From positions 95,128,904 to 95,192,903 of the forward strand of contig NC_030678.2 of assembly GCF_000004195.4 (NCBI RefSeq): DNA of 64,000 bases. The letters run 5' to 3'. Made by a program: the position numbers and the translations under genes. Of the stretch, positions 9,543 to 20,778 are shown piece after piece. This stretch comes from Xenopus tropicalis. Lineage: Eukaryota; Chordata; Amphibia; Anura; Pipidae. The number at the start of each line of letters is the position of its first letter. Within the stretch, counting starts at the first letter, position 1. Below the pieces are notes generated by a model. That model ran no database searches and was not told where the DNA came from. It saw only the letters and a program-made list of their open reading frames with translations.

Positions 9543-12500
9543 TATGCTGTATACCACCCTAGGCTCAGGCCTTTGTGGCCTGCCCACAAATCCTCAAAGA
9601 AAAGGAGCTGCAGTAATCACCTATTAAATTCACATACAACTGAAGACCACAATAAGCGATGAATATATCTACCGTATATTTCGTTCCTTCTTCTTGGGTG
9701 CCAGTCTCATGTCTACCATCATGTGGGGCGTGTAAGCACATTTAGCTATGCAAACGATTTCTAAACTCTTTTTGTCGTCTTTTTTGGAAGGGTAGGGGGG
9801 GCTGGGTGTCAGAAATTATTGTCTCTCGTATTTAATGCATTTGGGGCTCAAGTTCGCACCGCTTCTCACTGAATTTAAGGTATTTATTTTTGTGCCACTG
9901 CCCTGTCTCTCACTGTATTTAATGAATTTTCAGTGCTCCTATTCTGCCCCACACTGTATTTGGTTGCCACTACTTCTAACCCTCACTGTATAATGCAGTC
10001 ATTGTTTATAAGGGCATACTGTGTTTATATATATCCAAATATCCTTTAGGACATTACCAGCAGTGCTATTAGCCTATGGAGGCACTATCAGTTGAGGCAG
10101 GTGAGCTGCTATATTATTACCACCCCTGGCCCCTGTGTGGGTGGGCGTGGGGAGGAGGGAGTGATATCACTCAAGCAGTAAGGAGAGACAGAAGTATATC
10201 AGAGCACACCTAGGAATACAAGAATATGTCTAGCCCTGTCAAATTTCAAAATTAAATATAAAAAATTCTGTTTGATCTTTTAAAAAACGAATTTCAGTGC
10301 AGAATTCTTCTAAAGCAGAGCTATTAACTAATGTATTTTAAAAAATGCATGTCTTCCCATGACAGTATTGCTTTCTAGTATTCCTTTAATTAACATTAAA
10401 TAGATTCTCTCATGATTTTTATGGTGCACTTTTTATTTCTAAATTACGCGGTTTACAAATTTTATTTTTGAACCAACAAATATATTTTTTTAGCTGTAAT
10501 ATTGGTTTGTAGGCAGCCATCTCAGGTTATTGTGCCTGAATCTGAGCTTTTCAGAAGAAGCCAGTGCTACACATTAGAACTCCTTTCTAATTACCTACTG
10601 AGACATGAGCTGGACTTGGACCTACCACTCTTAGCAATACAGGTGTCAGGGCATTTTTATTTTGCTATATTCTCATTTTTCTGCTGATCAGTTGCTGGGG
10701 AAAAGGGAGGGGGGTGATATCACTCGAACTTGCAATGCAGCAGTAAAGAGTGGCTGAAGTTTATCAGAGCACAGGTCACATGGCTGTGGCACCATGGGAA
10801 ATAAAGAATATGTGAAAATTCACAATTAAATTTAAAACAATTTGTTTGTGCTTTTAAAAAAATGGAATTCAATGCAAGATTCTGCTGGAAAAGTTCTATT
10901 AACTGATGCATTTTTAAAATATTTCCCCATGACAGTACTCCTTTAAGTACAATCAAAGCAATCAGGCTGCTGCTCAAACTCCTGCATACAGAGGAAAAGT
11001 TTGGTAATGGAGCCAATTGTTCTTTTCTCCTGTTATACACTGCTCAAAAAAATAACAACAAAAAAATAAGACATCCTAGATCTGAATGAATGAAATATTC
11101 TTATTAAATACTTTGTTCTTTACATAGTTGAATGTGTGGACAACAAAATCACACATGGGTTGCTAAATTTGATTTCCATTGATAATTTTTGTGTGATTTT
11201 GTTGTCAGCACATTCAACTATGTAAAGAACAAAGTATTTAATAAGAATATTTCCCTTTAAAATAATATATAGACTGTATTTTGTGCACTTTTAAATGCAT
11301 GTATTATATTTGTGGCATCTATAGGCTCCAAGCCTCCCAAACTGTCTGTCAGCCTCTTGAAATCAAAGCGGTAGACAGTTCTGCCTGGGAGCAAATTATA
11401 ACAAATATGCAATGCTGCTGCCTCCTGACGGGCTTACCCCTTCGGTAAACACAGAGTGCAATCTCTGAATGTTTTGGTTTCAATTTGCAACAAGCTCAAA
11501 GATGTGGCTGTCAAGACGTGGCTGGGGCACATGAGCCTACAGGGCTCATTTATGAACACAGATGGTAAATGGCGCAAGAGCAGTGCCCCAGTTACATAGT
11601 TTAATAAGTGTAATAATCAAGGTCACCAGTTTACAGAGGTAGCACTAATATACATAAGATAATATATATAAAACAATGGAGCTCATGTATCAACACTGGG
11701 CAAATCTACCGATGGGCAGTAACGCATAGAAACCAATCAGCGATTGGCTTTTTTAGCCAGCTTGAGGTAGAACAATGAATGCAACAATTTGATTTGCTCC
11801 ATTTTCTAGTCTTTCAGGCATCCCTGCTGGGCTTGAGTGAACACAACTGCAGTGAAAACTTTTTCCTTGATTTCTGTACTGTGCATGAACTAGTATAATA
11901 GGTGCAGGAGACCCCTGGGTGGCTCAAAATAAAATGGCAGAATGGTGCTCAGCAAATAGTATTCCTAGGCTGGTGCACTTTTTGGAGAAGTTAGGAGGTA
12001 AGCCGCTAGAATCGCTGGGGTGTCTAAAAATTTGGTATCACCTTCAGCAGGGAATTGGTTTATAAAACTGCATTATAAACAGATCAGAGTATGATCATCT
12101 ACATATATCAACAAATAACAAGGCTTTGTGGAAGTTAAAGTAAACTATTTACAAATAAAAACCCATAAAAAAACCAGGAGGTGGGGAGGGAGTACAAACA
12201 GAGTGCATCTTGCATCAGGGCTAAATGAGTATACATTCAGAGAGTCAAAATTTTTGCCTAACCCCTGTAATATTATGTTTTCCTGTACAAGGGGATGCAC
12301 CAATTAACCAATTCAAGCATTTGGTAATGGCAGAGGGCAAGACTAGACTCCCATCTGAAAGTTATCAACCATTTGGCCTGTAGAAAATAGGAATCTCAAT
12401 AGATGCTTCTTAGCTGTAAAGGGCATAGTTTTCCCAATTTGGTTTAATAATAGTGCAAGCAAGTCTAAGGGACTGCTAATTGTATGTATATGTCTAATCT

Positions 12501-12790
12501 CTTCTGTTATTTGTGTCTAGAATTGTTGGATTGGAGGACATAACAGAACATATGAAAATTTAGAAGGAGACTGGCAACACTTTGGGCAATCATTGGTAAC
12601 GGTAAGGGTCATGTGGTGTAGTCAAGTGAGTGTAGGAACTAAAATAGTATCATCTTATCTTGGACACTAATTAGGGTTTCATATACAGACTCAAGAATCG
12701 CATGCCACATATCAGGGGTAAATATGGGTATGTCCTGTATCCATCTGTCACTATGTGTCAGGCTTGGAGAGATAATAGTAATGAACCCAC
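9543..12790. other. scml2 intron with decayed repeats
   Basis: No exon recognised. Two related repeat halves lie at about 10130-10392 and 10700-10945; both contain GATATCACTC, ATCAGAGCAC and a CCATGACAGTA end near CCTTTAA, typical of TTAA MITE right ends. 11680-11800 resembles a dispersed repeat (AACCAATCAGCGATTGG). The 12240-12660 stretch is of unknown origin. Confidence 0.5.
11041..11255. repeat. Foldback element
   Basis: Arms at about 11096-11156 and 11191-11250 are near-perfect inverted copies (TATTCTTATTAAATACTTTG... paired with ...CAAAGTATTTAATAAGAATA) around a 35-bp loop. The left flank CACTGCTCAAAAAAATAA resembles mariner-type termini. Confidence 0.6.
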
Positions 12791-12879
12791 CTGTTTAAAG
12801 CAAGTTATTGGTGCCATATCAGCTCCATTTAGTGTTTTCAGCAGAAACATTGGCCAAGAAGATGCATTCATACGAAACC
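12791..12879 (-). CDS. scml2: scml2 exon: MBT1-MBT2 linker
   Basis: An 89-bp exon too short to stand out by ORF length. It is read from acceptor CCACAG and ends CAG before GTGGGT. It completes the glycine codon split with the upstream exon and finishes in phase 0. The peptide GFRMNASSWPMFLL plus KTLNGADMAPITCFKQ is the diagnostic linker between MBT repeats in Scm, SCMH1 and SCML2. The intron to the previous exon is only 112 bp. Confidence 0.92.
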
Positions 12880-12983
12880 CTGTGGAATCAAAGGGAAAAA
12901 TTACCATTATCTCACACGAGAAAGCTTCATTTCACTTGTGACAGAAACAATAACCAGTACAAATGGCCTTAAATCTACCCTTA

Positions 12984-14138
<1,155 letters not shown>

Positions 14139-14550
14139 TTAAAAGGAGAAGGAAAGTCATTTTGGCATTTTACTGTCAATAGATTTGCCACATTAGTCCC
14201 ACCTAAAACAACATATTTATTCTGCAGAAAGCATTACCATACCTAAGTAAACAGCTCTAAAAGCTTTCTCCGTTTGCTTAAGACAGCAGCTGCCATTTTA
14301 AGTAGCTAGACTGCAAGCAGGAAGTCATTATACCTCAGATCACACATTCCTAAGGGAGGGGGGAGGGAGTTCTTAGCATTATTGTGGGAAGGGGGAGCAG
14401 GAGAGGGGAGAGAGTTGCACAGACTCTAGCCAGGGGAATTAAGGATTTTTATGAAAGAGGAAGTCAGACACCAGAACATCATGTTTACAAAAAATAAATC
14501 TGGTGTTTCTTTTGATAGAGGACAGAGTGCAGCTTTTCCTTCACCTTTAA
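14139..14550. mobile_element. TTAA MITE, AGGAGAAGGAAAGTCA family
   Basis: TTAAAAGGAGAAGGAAAGTC at the left and GCTTTTCCTTCACCTTTAA at the right, each bounded by TTAA. About 410 bp, no coding capacity. Confidence 0.65.
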
Positions 14551-15012
14551 TTAAATTCCCATGCCACTAGGCATTAACTTGAACCAGAGATATACAATGG
14601 TAATTTGTGGGTCACCAGAACATTTGGGTCAGGTTGAACCTGCTGTCACACTTACTGTCAGCCCCTCTAATGTTGCCTTACCTGGTTCAGCCCCCCTTTT
14701 GTGATGGCTGCTTTTATTACTACATAGATTTTTGTAAGTGTTGTGCCGGGTCAGACTTAGCGAAAAGTAGATTGGTTATGGTTGGTGTGGGTCAAAAGTT
14801 TTCATAGCTGTCACCCACAAAAACCATTATAATACTTTTTTCCAGCACTACACATATTTCTAATGTACCCTTGAAGAGTGAAAAATGTGTTTGCTGGGGG
14901 AAATAAAGTAAGCACTAAAAGGAAGCAATAACTGCAATGCACAATGACTATAGTACAAGCAAAAGCACATAAAACTACAGTAAAATGGTCAGAATAGTTT
15001 AGTAAAGCTTAC

Positions 15013-15083
15013 CTGTTTGAAACAATTTGGTGGTGCAGCAACTGAACCAACCTGATTCAAGTAATCATCCCAGTTAAATTTTT
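15013..15083 (-). CDS. scml2: scml2 exon: N-terminal Scm motif
   Basis: A 71-bp exon with acceptor ACTTCAG and donor CAG/GTAAGC. In the phase required by its neighbours it reads (G)EKFNWDDYLNQVGSVAAPPN and CFKQ. This matches the W-(D/E)-x-YL-x(5)-S-x-x-AP-x-x-CF-(K/R)-Q motif that directly precedes MBT1 in SCML2, SCMH1 and fly Scm. It leaves in phase 0, exactly as the MBT1 exon needs. The G-S pair is closer to SCML2 than SCMH1. The exon upstream at 32216-32321 ends one base into a codon, as this exon requires. Confidence 0.9.
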
Positions 15084-15453
15084 CTGAAGTATAAAAGAGA
15101 CAATTGACAGATTAATTTGTCTAAAATGAAAATCTTTTAAGAATGTCACAGGTCAGAAAGGAAGGAACTGCAATTTAAATTACAGTATTTACCCAAAAGG
15201 GTCAACCAGACATTTGTCAATTCACAAAACAAACAGGAAGATCTTAAGTCCCATGAATATTATGAACAATGTTAGATGGAAGATTAAATAAACCCATAAC
15301 CTAGAACCTTCATGCTTTCAAAAATTAGAAAAAAGTAAGAACAGTAAAGTTTGAAAAAGTCTGAAAGTCTGGAAAAAATCTGTGAGGAAGTTAATATTAT
15401 AGCAAAGTAGAGATGCTACAACCTGCCGTGAACTCACAAAGCTCCAAATAAGA
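15084..15453. other. scml2 intron
   Basis: No repeat or gene recognised. Confidence 0.5.
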
Positions 15454-15733
15454 GTAGGGATCCACAACCTTTTTTAAAAAATGTTTGTAAACACAAGCAT
15501 AAAATAAGTTCTTTGGGGATGCCAAATAAGGGCTGTAATTGGCTATTTGGTAACCCCATGTGGACTGCTGGCCTGCAGGAGGCTCTGCTTGGAGTAGAAT
15601 TGTGTTTCTCTGCTTCCAAAACTTGTCTCCCAGCCAGAAATTTAAAAAAGGACACCTACTTTGAGGCACTGGGAGCAACATCAAAGGGTGTGGTGAGCAA
15701 CATGTTGCTCAAAAGCCACTGGTTGGGGATCAA
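15454..15733. mobile_element. hAT-like MITE, GATCCACAACC / GGTTGGGGATC ends
   Basis: TAGGGATCCACAACCTTTTT at the left faces CACTGGTTGGGGATCA at the right, with AGCAACATGTTGCTCA just inside. Overlapping frames on both strands (79-95 residues) carry no domain and appear accidental. The family name is not known to me. Confidence 0.55.
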
Positions 15734-15940
15734 TGATAGAGTATGCATGTAGCTTTGATCTCCAACACTGAAGAGATTCCATAAAAAGATAAGAGGTTGT
15801 TATGGGAAATATGGCAATTAAGTATTACTAAATAAGGGAATCAAGCAATAAATGTTCTGATCCCTTATTCACCAGTATATTGTTCAAATGGACCTTGGAG
15901 TAACAGGTTACCCCTTAAATGGGACATTATACTTAATGTC

Positions 15941-15960
15941 AAATTAATGTTTAACTAAAT
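15941..15960. repeat. Left target-site duplication of the L1 stack
   Basis: AAATTAATGTTTAACTAAAT here is repeated exactly at 26998-27017. The pair brackets the 11-kb L1 insertion and everything nested in it. Confidence 0.8.
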
Positions 15961-16692
15961 TAATGTTAAATTAATGTTTGTTTGTTTTTTTAAATGTGTT
16001 TTTATTGGTTTTTTTTTAACTGAAAAGTTAGAAAAGTAGGAAGGAGAGGGGAGGGGAAAAGGGGGGGGGGGGGGGGGAGCTGGATATCTTTGGTTTTCAT
16101 TCGGTGGTAGTTGCTGAGGATTCGAGACATGGGGACCAAATTCCTTCAAATTTGTTTACACAGCCTCTGGCCAGGTAGGTGAGTTTGTATAGTTGTAGTT
16201 GAGAGTTGATCAGAGAGATCCATTTGCCGAGTGTCGGTGGGGTTGGGCCCATCCAGTGCATGGCGATTGTCTTTTTTGCGTAGAAGAAAAGTAGCCTCAT
16301 TAAACATCTGGTATATGCTCTGGGCACCAGGGAGTCAAGTAGGCCTAATAGGCACGTAGTTGGGTTATAGACTTGGGGGAGTGACAGTTCTGTGGCCATG
16401 AATTGTACGATTTGCCTCCAGAATTTTTGTATGTCTGGGCAGTCCCACATTAAATGGAAGAAATTAGCGGAGGAAGCCCTGCATCTCAAGCAGTTAGGAG
16501 AGGTAAGTCTTCCAATGGTGTGTAGTTTTTGGGGTGTGAGGTAGGTTTGATGAATGATTTTAAATTGTATGAGTCTGTCTCTCACACTCACTAAAGGTTG
16601 ATATAGGTTTTCAATAATTTCATACCAATCATCAGATTCTATGTGGATCCTGCTTGCTTCCCATTTGTATTTTACTCTGGGCCGTGGGTCAT
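15961..16692 (-). pseudogene. L1/Tx1-like LINE, 3' end and ORF2 C-terminus
   Basis: The T-rich tract near 15983-16018 is the poly(A)-side end on the minus strand. The frame 16591-16097 encodes a 164-residue L1 ORF2 C-terminus with RDRLIQFK and a CCHC knuckle (CLRC, H, WDC), then MHWMGP. A run of 18 G at 16060-16078 lies in the 3' UTR. The element is interrupted at about 16693 by a CR1 insertion and resumes at 18060. Homologous C-termini occur at 35250, 52640 and 4570. Confidence 0.8.
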
Positions 16693-18059
16693 AACATAGT
16701 TACATAGTTACATAGTTACATAGGGTTGAAAAAAGACCTGTGTCCATCAAGTTCAACCCATCCAAGTAAACCCAGCACACCTAACCCACACCTACCAATC
16801 TATACTCACATACATAAACTATAAATACAACCACTAGTACTAACTGTAGATATTAGTATCACAATAGCCTTGGATATTCTGATTGATCAAGAACTCATCC
16901 AGGCCCCTCTTAAAGGCATTAACAGAATCTGCCATTACCACATCACTAGGAAGGGCATTCCATAACCTCACTGCCCTCACCGTGAAAAACCACCTACGCT
17001 GCTTCAAATGGAAGCTCCGTTCCTCTAATCTAAAGGGGTGACCTCTGGTGCGTTGATTGTTTTTATGGGAAAAAAGAACATCCCCCAACTGCCTATAATC
17101 CCCTCTAATGTACTTGTACAGAGTAATCATGTCCCCTCGCAAGCGCCTCTTTTCCAGAGAAAACAACCCCAACCTCGACAGTCTAACCTCATAGTTTAAA
17201 TCTTCCATCCCCTTAACCAGTTTAGTTGCACGTCTCTGCACTCTCTCCAGCTCATTAATATCCTTCTTAAGGACTGGAGCCCAAAACTGCACTGCATACT
17301 CAAGGTGAGGCCTTACCAGGGACCTATAAAGGGGCAAAATTATGTTCTCATCCCTTGAGTCAATGCCCTTTTTTATACAAGACAGCACTTTATTTGCTTT
17401 AGTAGCCACAGAATGACACTGCCTGGAATTAGACAACTTGTTATCAACAAAAACCCCTAGATCCTTCTCCATTAAGGAAACCCCCAACACACTACCATTC
17501 AGTAGATAGTTTGCGTTTATATTATTTCTACCAAAGTGCATAACTTTGCACTTATCAACATTGAACCTCATTTTCCAGTTTGCTGCCCAGTTATCTAATT
17601 TTGTCAAATCGCTCTGCAAAGCGGCAGCATCCTGCATGGAACTTATAGTTTTGCACAATTTAGTGTCATCAGCAAAAATAGAAACAATACTGTCTATGCC
17701 CACCTCCAGGTCATTAATAAACAAGTTAAACAGCAAAGGCCCAAGGACTGACCCCTGCGGTACTCCACTAACCACACTGGTCCAATTAGAAAATGTTCCA
17801 TTTACAACCACTCTTTGTACTCTATCCTTCAGCCAGTTCTCTATCCAATTACAAATATTATGTTCTAGGCCAATATTCCTTAATTTGATCATTAACCTTC
17901 TGTGAGGTACTGTATCAAACGCTTTAGCAAAGTCCAAGTAGATGACATCAACTGCCATTCCAGCATCAAGGTTCCTACTCACCTCCTCATAAAAGGCAAC
18001 TAAATTAGTCTGGCAAGATCTGTTACGCATAAAACCATACTGGCACAAACTAACGCTTA
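16693..18059 (-). mobile_element. CR1-type LINE, 5'-truncated
   Basis: The minus strand ends in an (ATGTAACT)n-type tail at 16693-16722, preceded by TTGATGGACACAGGTC, the standard amphibian CR1 3' end. The 5' end is cut within the reverse transcriptase. No target duplication is evident, as usual for CR1. It sits inside the L1 element. Confidence 0.85.
16840..18048 (-). CDS. CR1 reverse transcriptase, C-terminal part of ORF2
   Basis: An uninterrupted 402-residue frame that lacks the endonuclease and first RT blocks. It shows RT motif A (YLDFAKAFDTVPH), motif B (SGVPQGSVLGPLLF), motif C (FADDTK) and the CR1 C-terminal region ending in WNALPSDVV and NAFKRGLDEF. Its product would copy element RNA at nicked DNA. 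The absence of stops over 1.2 kb implies a recent insertion or a young subfamily, but the 5' truncation makes it inactive. The first methionine is just the first ATG after the truncation. Confidence 0.88.
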   Translation of the reverse strand: MCQYGFMRNRSCQTNLVAFYEEVSRNLDAGMAVDVIYLDFAKAFDTVPHRRLMIKLRNIGLEHNICNWIENWLKDRVQRVVVNGTFSNWTSVVSGVPQGSVLGPLLFNLFINDLEVGIDSIVSIFADDTKLCKTISSMQDAAALQSDLTKLDNWAANWKMRFNVDKCKVMHFGRNNINANYLLNGSVLGVSLMEKDLGVFVDNKLSNSRQCHSVATKANKVLSCIKKGIDSRDENIILPLYRSLVRPHLEYAVQFWAPVLKKDINELERVQRRATKLVKGMEDLNYEVRLSRLGLFSLEKRRLRGDMITLYKYIRGDYRQLGDVLFSHKNNQRTRGHPFRLEERSFHLKQRRWFFTVRAVRLWNALPSDVVMADSVNAFKRGLDEFLINQNIQGYCDTNIYS

Positions 18060-18793
18060 GAGATCAGGTGTTTGTATGTGCTGGAGAGAAGTTTCTGTCT
18101 AGTTGTTGGAGTTATTAATTTTTCCAGATCAGTATGCTGGATTTGTTGTGCTGATATTGGGAATTGGGCGGAACAGAGATGCGTAATTTGCGCATATCTA
18201 AGCTCCGACAGGTCGGGTCAGGAAGTAGCTTGGCGTAGCTGGGGTAAAGTGTTCAAGGTTCCATTTGTATATAAATGGTCGATGCGCTTAATTCCTATTT
18301 TGGCCCAGGTTGCTGCCTCTGGAAATGCTGCAAAGTGTTTAAGGTTGCTCAATCCCCATAATGGTGTATCGGGCGATAGCATCTCTGTTGTGTTGGTGAG
18401 ATACCTCCTAGTGTCCCATGCCCTCTTTGTGGCATCTAGAACTGGTGGTAGGGGGCTAATGTCATTTCTACTTCTGTAAAGAGCATTGTGTAGGCTTTCA
18501 ATGGAGGTTGCATATAGAGCTTCTAATAGCGATGCTGGGTTTTCGGTGTCAAATACTTTCCAATTAGCAATGTGGGAGTTTTGGGAGGCTAAGTAGTATA
18601 GTTCGTAGTTGGGGGATGTAAGTCCTAGGTGGTCTAGGGGGGCGTTAAGCGTTGGTCTAGAAAGGGAGGGGGTTTTGTTTCCTCAGATGAATTCGGACTG
18701 TGTCCGGTCGATGTCCTGTAGGGCTTTTTTGGGTATATAGCTGGGGGTGTTACTGAAGATATATAAAAATTTTGGTAAGAAAATAATTTTACA
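18060..18793 (-). pseudogene. L1-like ORF2 segment (continuation)
   Basis: Clearly homologous to 53160-53760 in the second L1 (shared TGGCCCAGG/TAGCCCAGG, GTTGCTC...CCCCATA and TCCCATGCCCTCTTTGTGGCATCTA-like blocks). Frames are broken. Together with 15961-16692 and 26657-26997 it is one minus-strand LINE split by later insertions. Confidence 0.75.
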
Positions 18794-19740
18794 TACCGTA
18801 TATACTCGAGTATAAGCCGAGTTTTTCAGCCCTAAAAATGTGCTTAAAAAGTAAGCATCGCCTTATACTCGGGTATATACGGTATTGCGCTCAAACTACA
18901 GGCAATACGGTCTTGTGCGCCGGCCGAAAGCAGCAAGTATACGCGGCGTGCGCATCGCGCCGCTGCACATAGGGAGCGGCGTGGCCATGAGGAGCATTCC
19001 GGAGTCCCCCCCTCCCTGGACCCCCCCTTGACGACCGTGGCGCCGCTGCACATAGGGAGCAGCATGTGGACATTATGGGACACAGTGAGTGGCGTGTGTT
19101 AAAAAAGAAGCCTTTCTGTCACTCTCTAAGCCATTCACACTTACAGTCCTGAGGCATTTTGTTCTGGAGATGGGATGTTTAAATTGAGCCATGAAAATAT
19201 TTATTGTGATGTTTCTCCCACGAGATCTAGTTAGGATCCCAAGCAAGAAAGGTTGGTATTATACAGTAGCCGTGTTCAGCGATATATTTATGGGCAGTGT
19301 CAAAAAGGAAATTTTGTGATACTCACCGTTAAATCCTTTTCTCTCAGGGTGTCTGTGGGACACAGGGACCATGGGTATAGAAGGTACCAGCAGGAGGCAG
19401 GACACTAGAAGAGGAAGAAGAGAACTAACCCCTCCTCCCTGCTGCTATACCCCCCAGTACTTCCTGCCTTCACCAGTTTTGTCACAAAGAACCACAAGGT
19501 AACAGTCAACTTGAAAACTATGTACATGTAGGCAGAAGGAAGTTCAGAAGGTTTATCCGCTTCCAGTGGGGGAAGCCCTGTGTCCCACAGACACCCTGAG
19601 AGAAAAGGATTTAACGGTGAGTATCACAAAATTTCCTTTTCTCTAACAGGTGTCTGTGGGACACAGGGACCATGGGGACATACCAAAGCTGTCCCTTGCT
19701 CTCAGGGTGGGAGAAGCGGATAGTAGGTCAAATAGGAGGA

Positions 19741-20778
19741 CTAATTTATTGCCGCCTGGAGCACTTTTCTACCGAAGTGCGCGTCAGATGCTGCGAAGAT
19801 CTCGAATTGGTAGAATTTGGTGAAAGAGTGAATGGAGGACCAAGTGGCGGCCCTACAGACCTGATCGGCTGAAGCTCTGTTTCTGAAGGCCCAGGAAGAT
19901 CCTATGCCCCGGGTAGCATGAGCTGTGATGTGAATGGGAGGAGATTTTCCGCGGGCGATGTATGCTCTGCGTATGGTCTCCCGGATCCAACGAGATATGG
20001 TGGTCTTGGATGCCTGGTGTCCTTTCCGATGGCCGGAATGGAGGACGAATAGAGAGGTTGTGGCTCGAAAGTCTCGGGTGCGATGTAGGTAGAATTTAAG
20101 GGCCCTCACTGGGTCGAGGGAGTGTAGCGCTACCTCCTTGGGTGATGCCGGATTAGGACAGAATGATGGAACGGTGATATCTTGGTTGATGTGGAAGGCC
20201 GAGACCACCTTAGGGACAAAGGATGGAATGGTCCGTAGTACTGCTCGATCCTCGTGGAATATCAGGTATGGAGGTTGACTGGACAGTGCGCTGATTTCTG
20301 ACACCCTGCGAGCTGAGGCGATGGCCAGAAGGAATACGGTCTTCCAGGATAGCCAGGCTAGGGGAATGGTGGCTAGCGGCTCGAATGGAGGAGTTTGTAG
20401 GGCAGAAAGGACCAGATTGAGATCCCATGGGGGCAGAGGTTCCCGGAAGGGAGGGCAAATGTGTGCTACCCCTTGGATGAATGTGGAGACGTCGGGTAGG
20501 ATGGCTAGACGTTGTTGGAAGAGCACAGAGAGTGCGGAGATCTGAGATTTGAGGGAGCCTAGCGACAGACCTTTGTCCAGACCTGATTGTAGGAAGGACA
20601 GGAGGCGAGGGACCGATAGGTCCTGAAAGGAGTGGCCAGTGTTTTCGCACCAGTCTCTGTAGGTCTTCCATACTCGGTGGTAGGTCTTGGAAGAGACGGG
20701 TTTTCTGGCTGCCATCATGGTGCGTATGACGTCACGGGAGAATCCTTTACGTCTGAGGACTATCGACTCAATCTCCAC
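19741..20778 (-). CDS. DIRS tyrosine recombinase
   Basis: An uninterrupted 345-residue frame. Residues 25-105 form an alpha-helical SAM-like core-binding region; 140-330 hold the catalytic domain. Visible residues are Arg157/158 in SARRVSE, the H-x-x-R box HITAHATRG (His287, Arg290), W313 and Tyr323 in FTKFYQ, the likely nucleophile. The family excises and integrates circular DIRS DNA in the nucleus. It overlaps the 3' end of the preceding pol frame by about 20 bp, as DIRS genes often do. The stop lies close to the internal complementary region. It appears intact, unlike the adjacent pol. Confidence 0.9.
   Translation of the reverse strand: MEIESIVLRRKGFSRDVIRTMMAARKPVSSKTYHRVWKTYRDWCENTGHSFQDLSVPRLLSFLQSGLDKGLSLGSLKSQISALSVLFQQRLAILPDVSTFIQGVAHICPPFREPLPPWDLNLVLSALQTPPFEPLATIPLAWLSWKTVFLLAIASARRVSEISALSSQPPYLIFHEDRAVLRTIPSFVPKVVSAFHINQDITVPSFCPNPASPKEVALHSLDPVRALKFYLHRTRDFRATTSLFVLHSGHRKGHQASKTTISRWIRETIRRAYIARGKSPPIHITAHATRGIGSSWAFRNRASADQVCRAATWSSIHSFTKFYQFEIFAASDAHFGRKVLQAAIN

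Noticed and set aside
12240..12660. Possible further LINE fragment
   Set aside because: A faint resemblance to LINE C-terminal DNA, but no motif could be read in any frame.
16060..16078. Run of 18 G as a regulatory G-quadruplex
   Set aside because: It lies in a LINE 3' UTR; nothing ties it to gene regulation.
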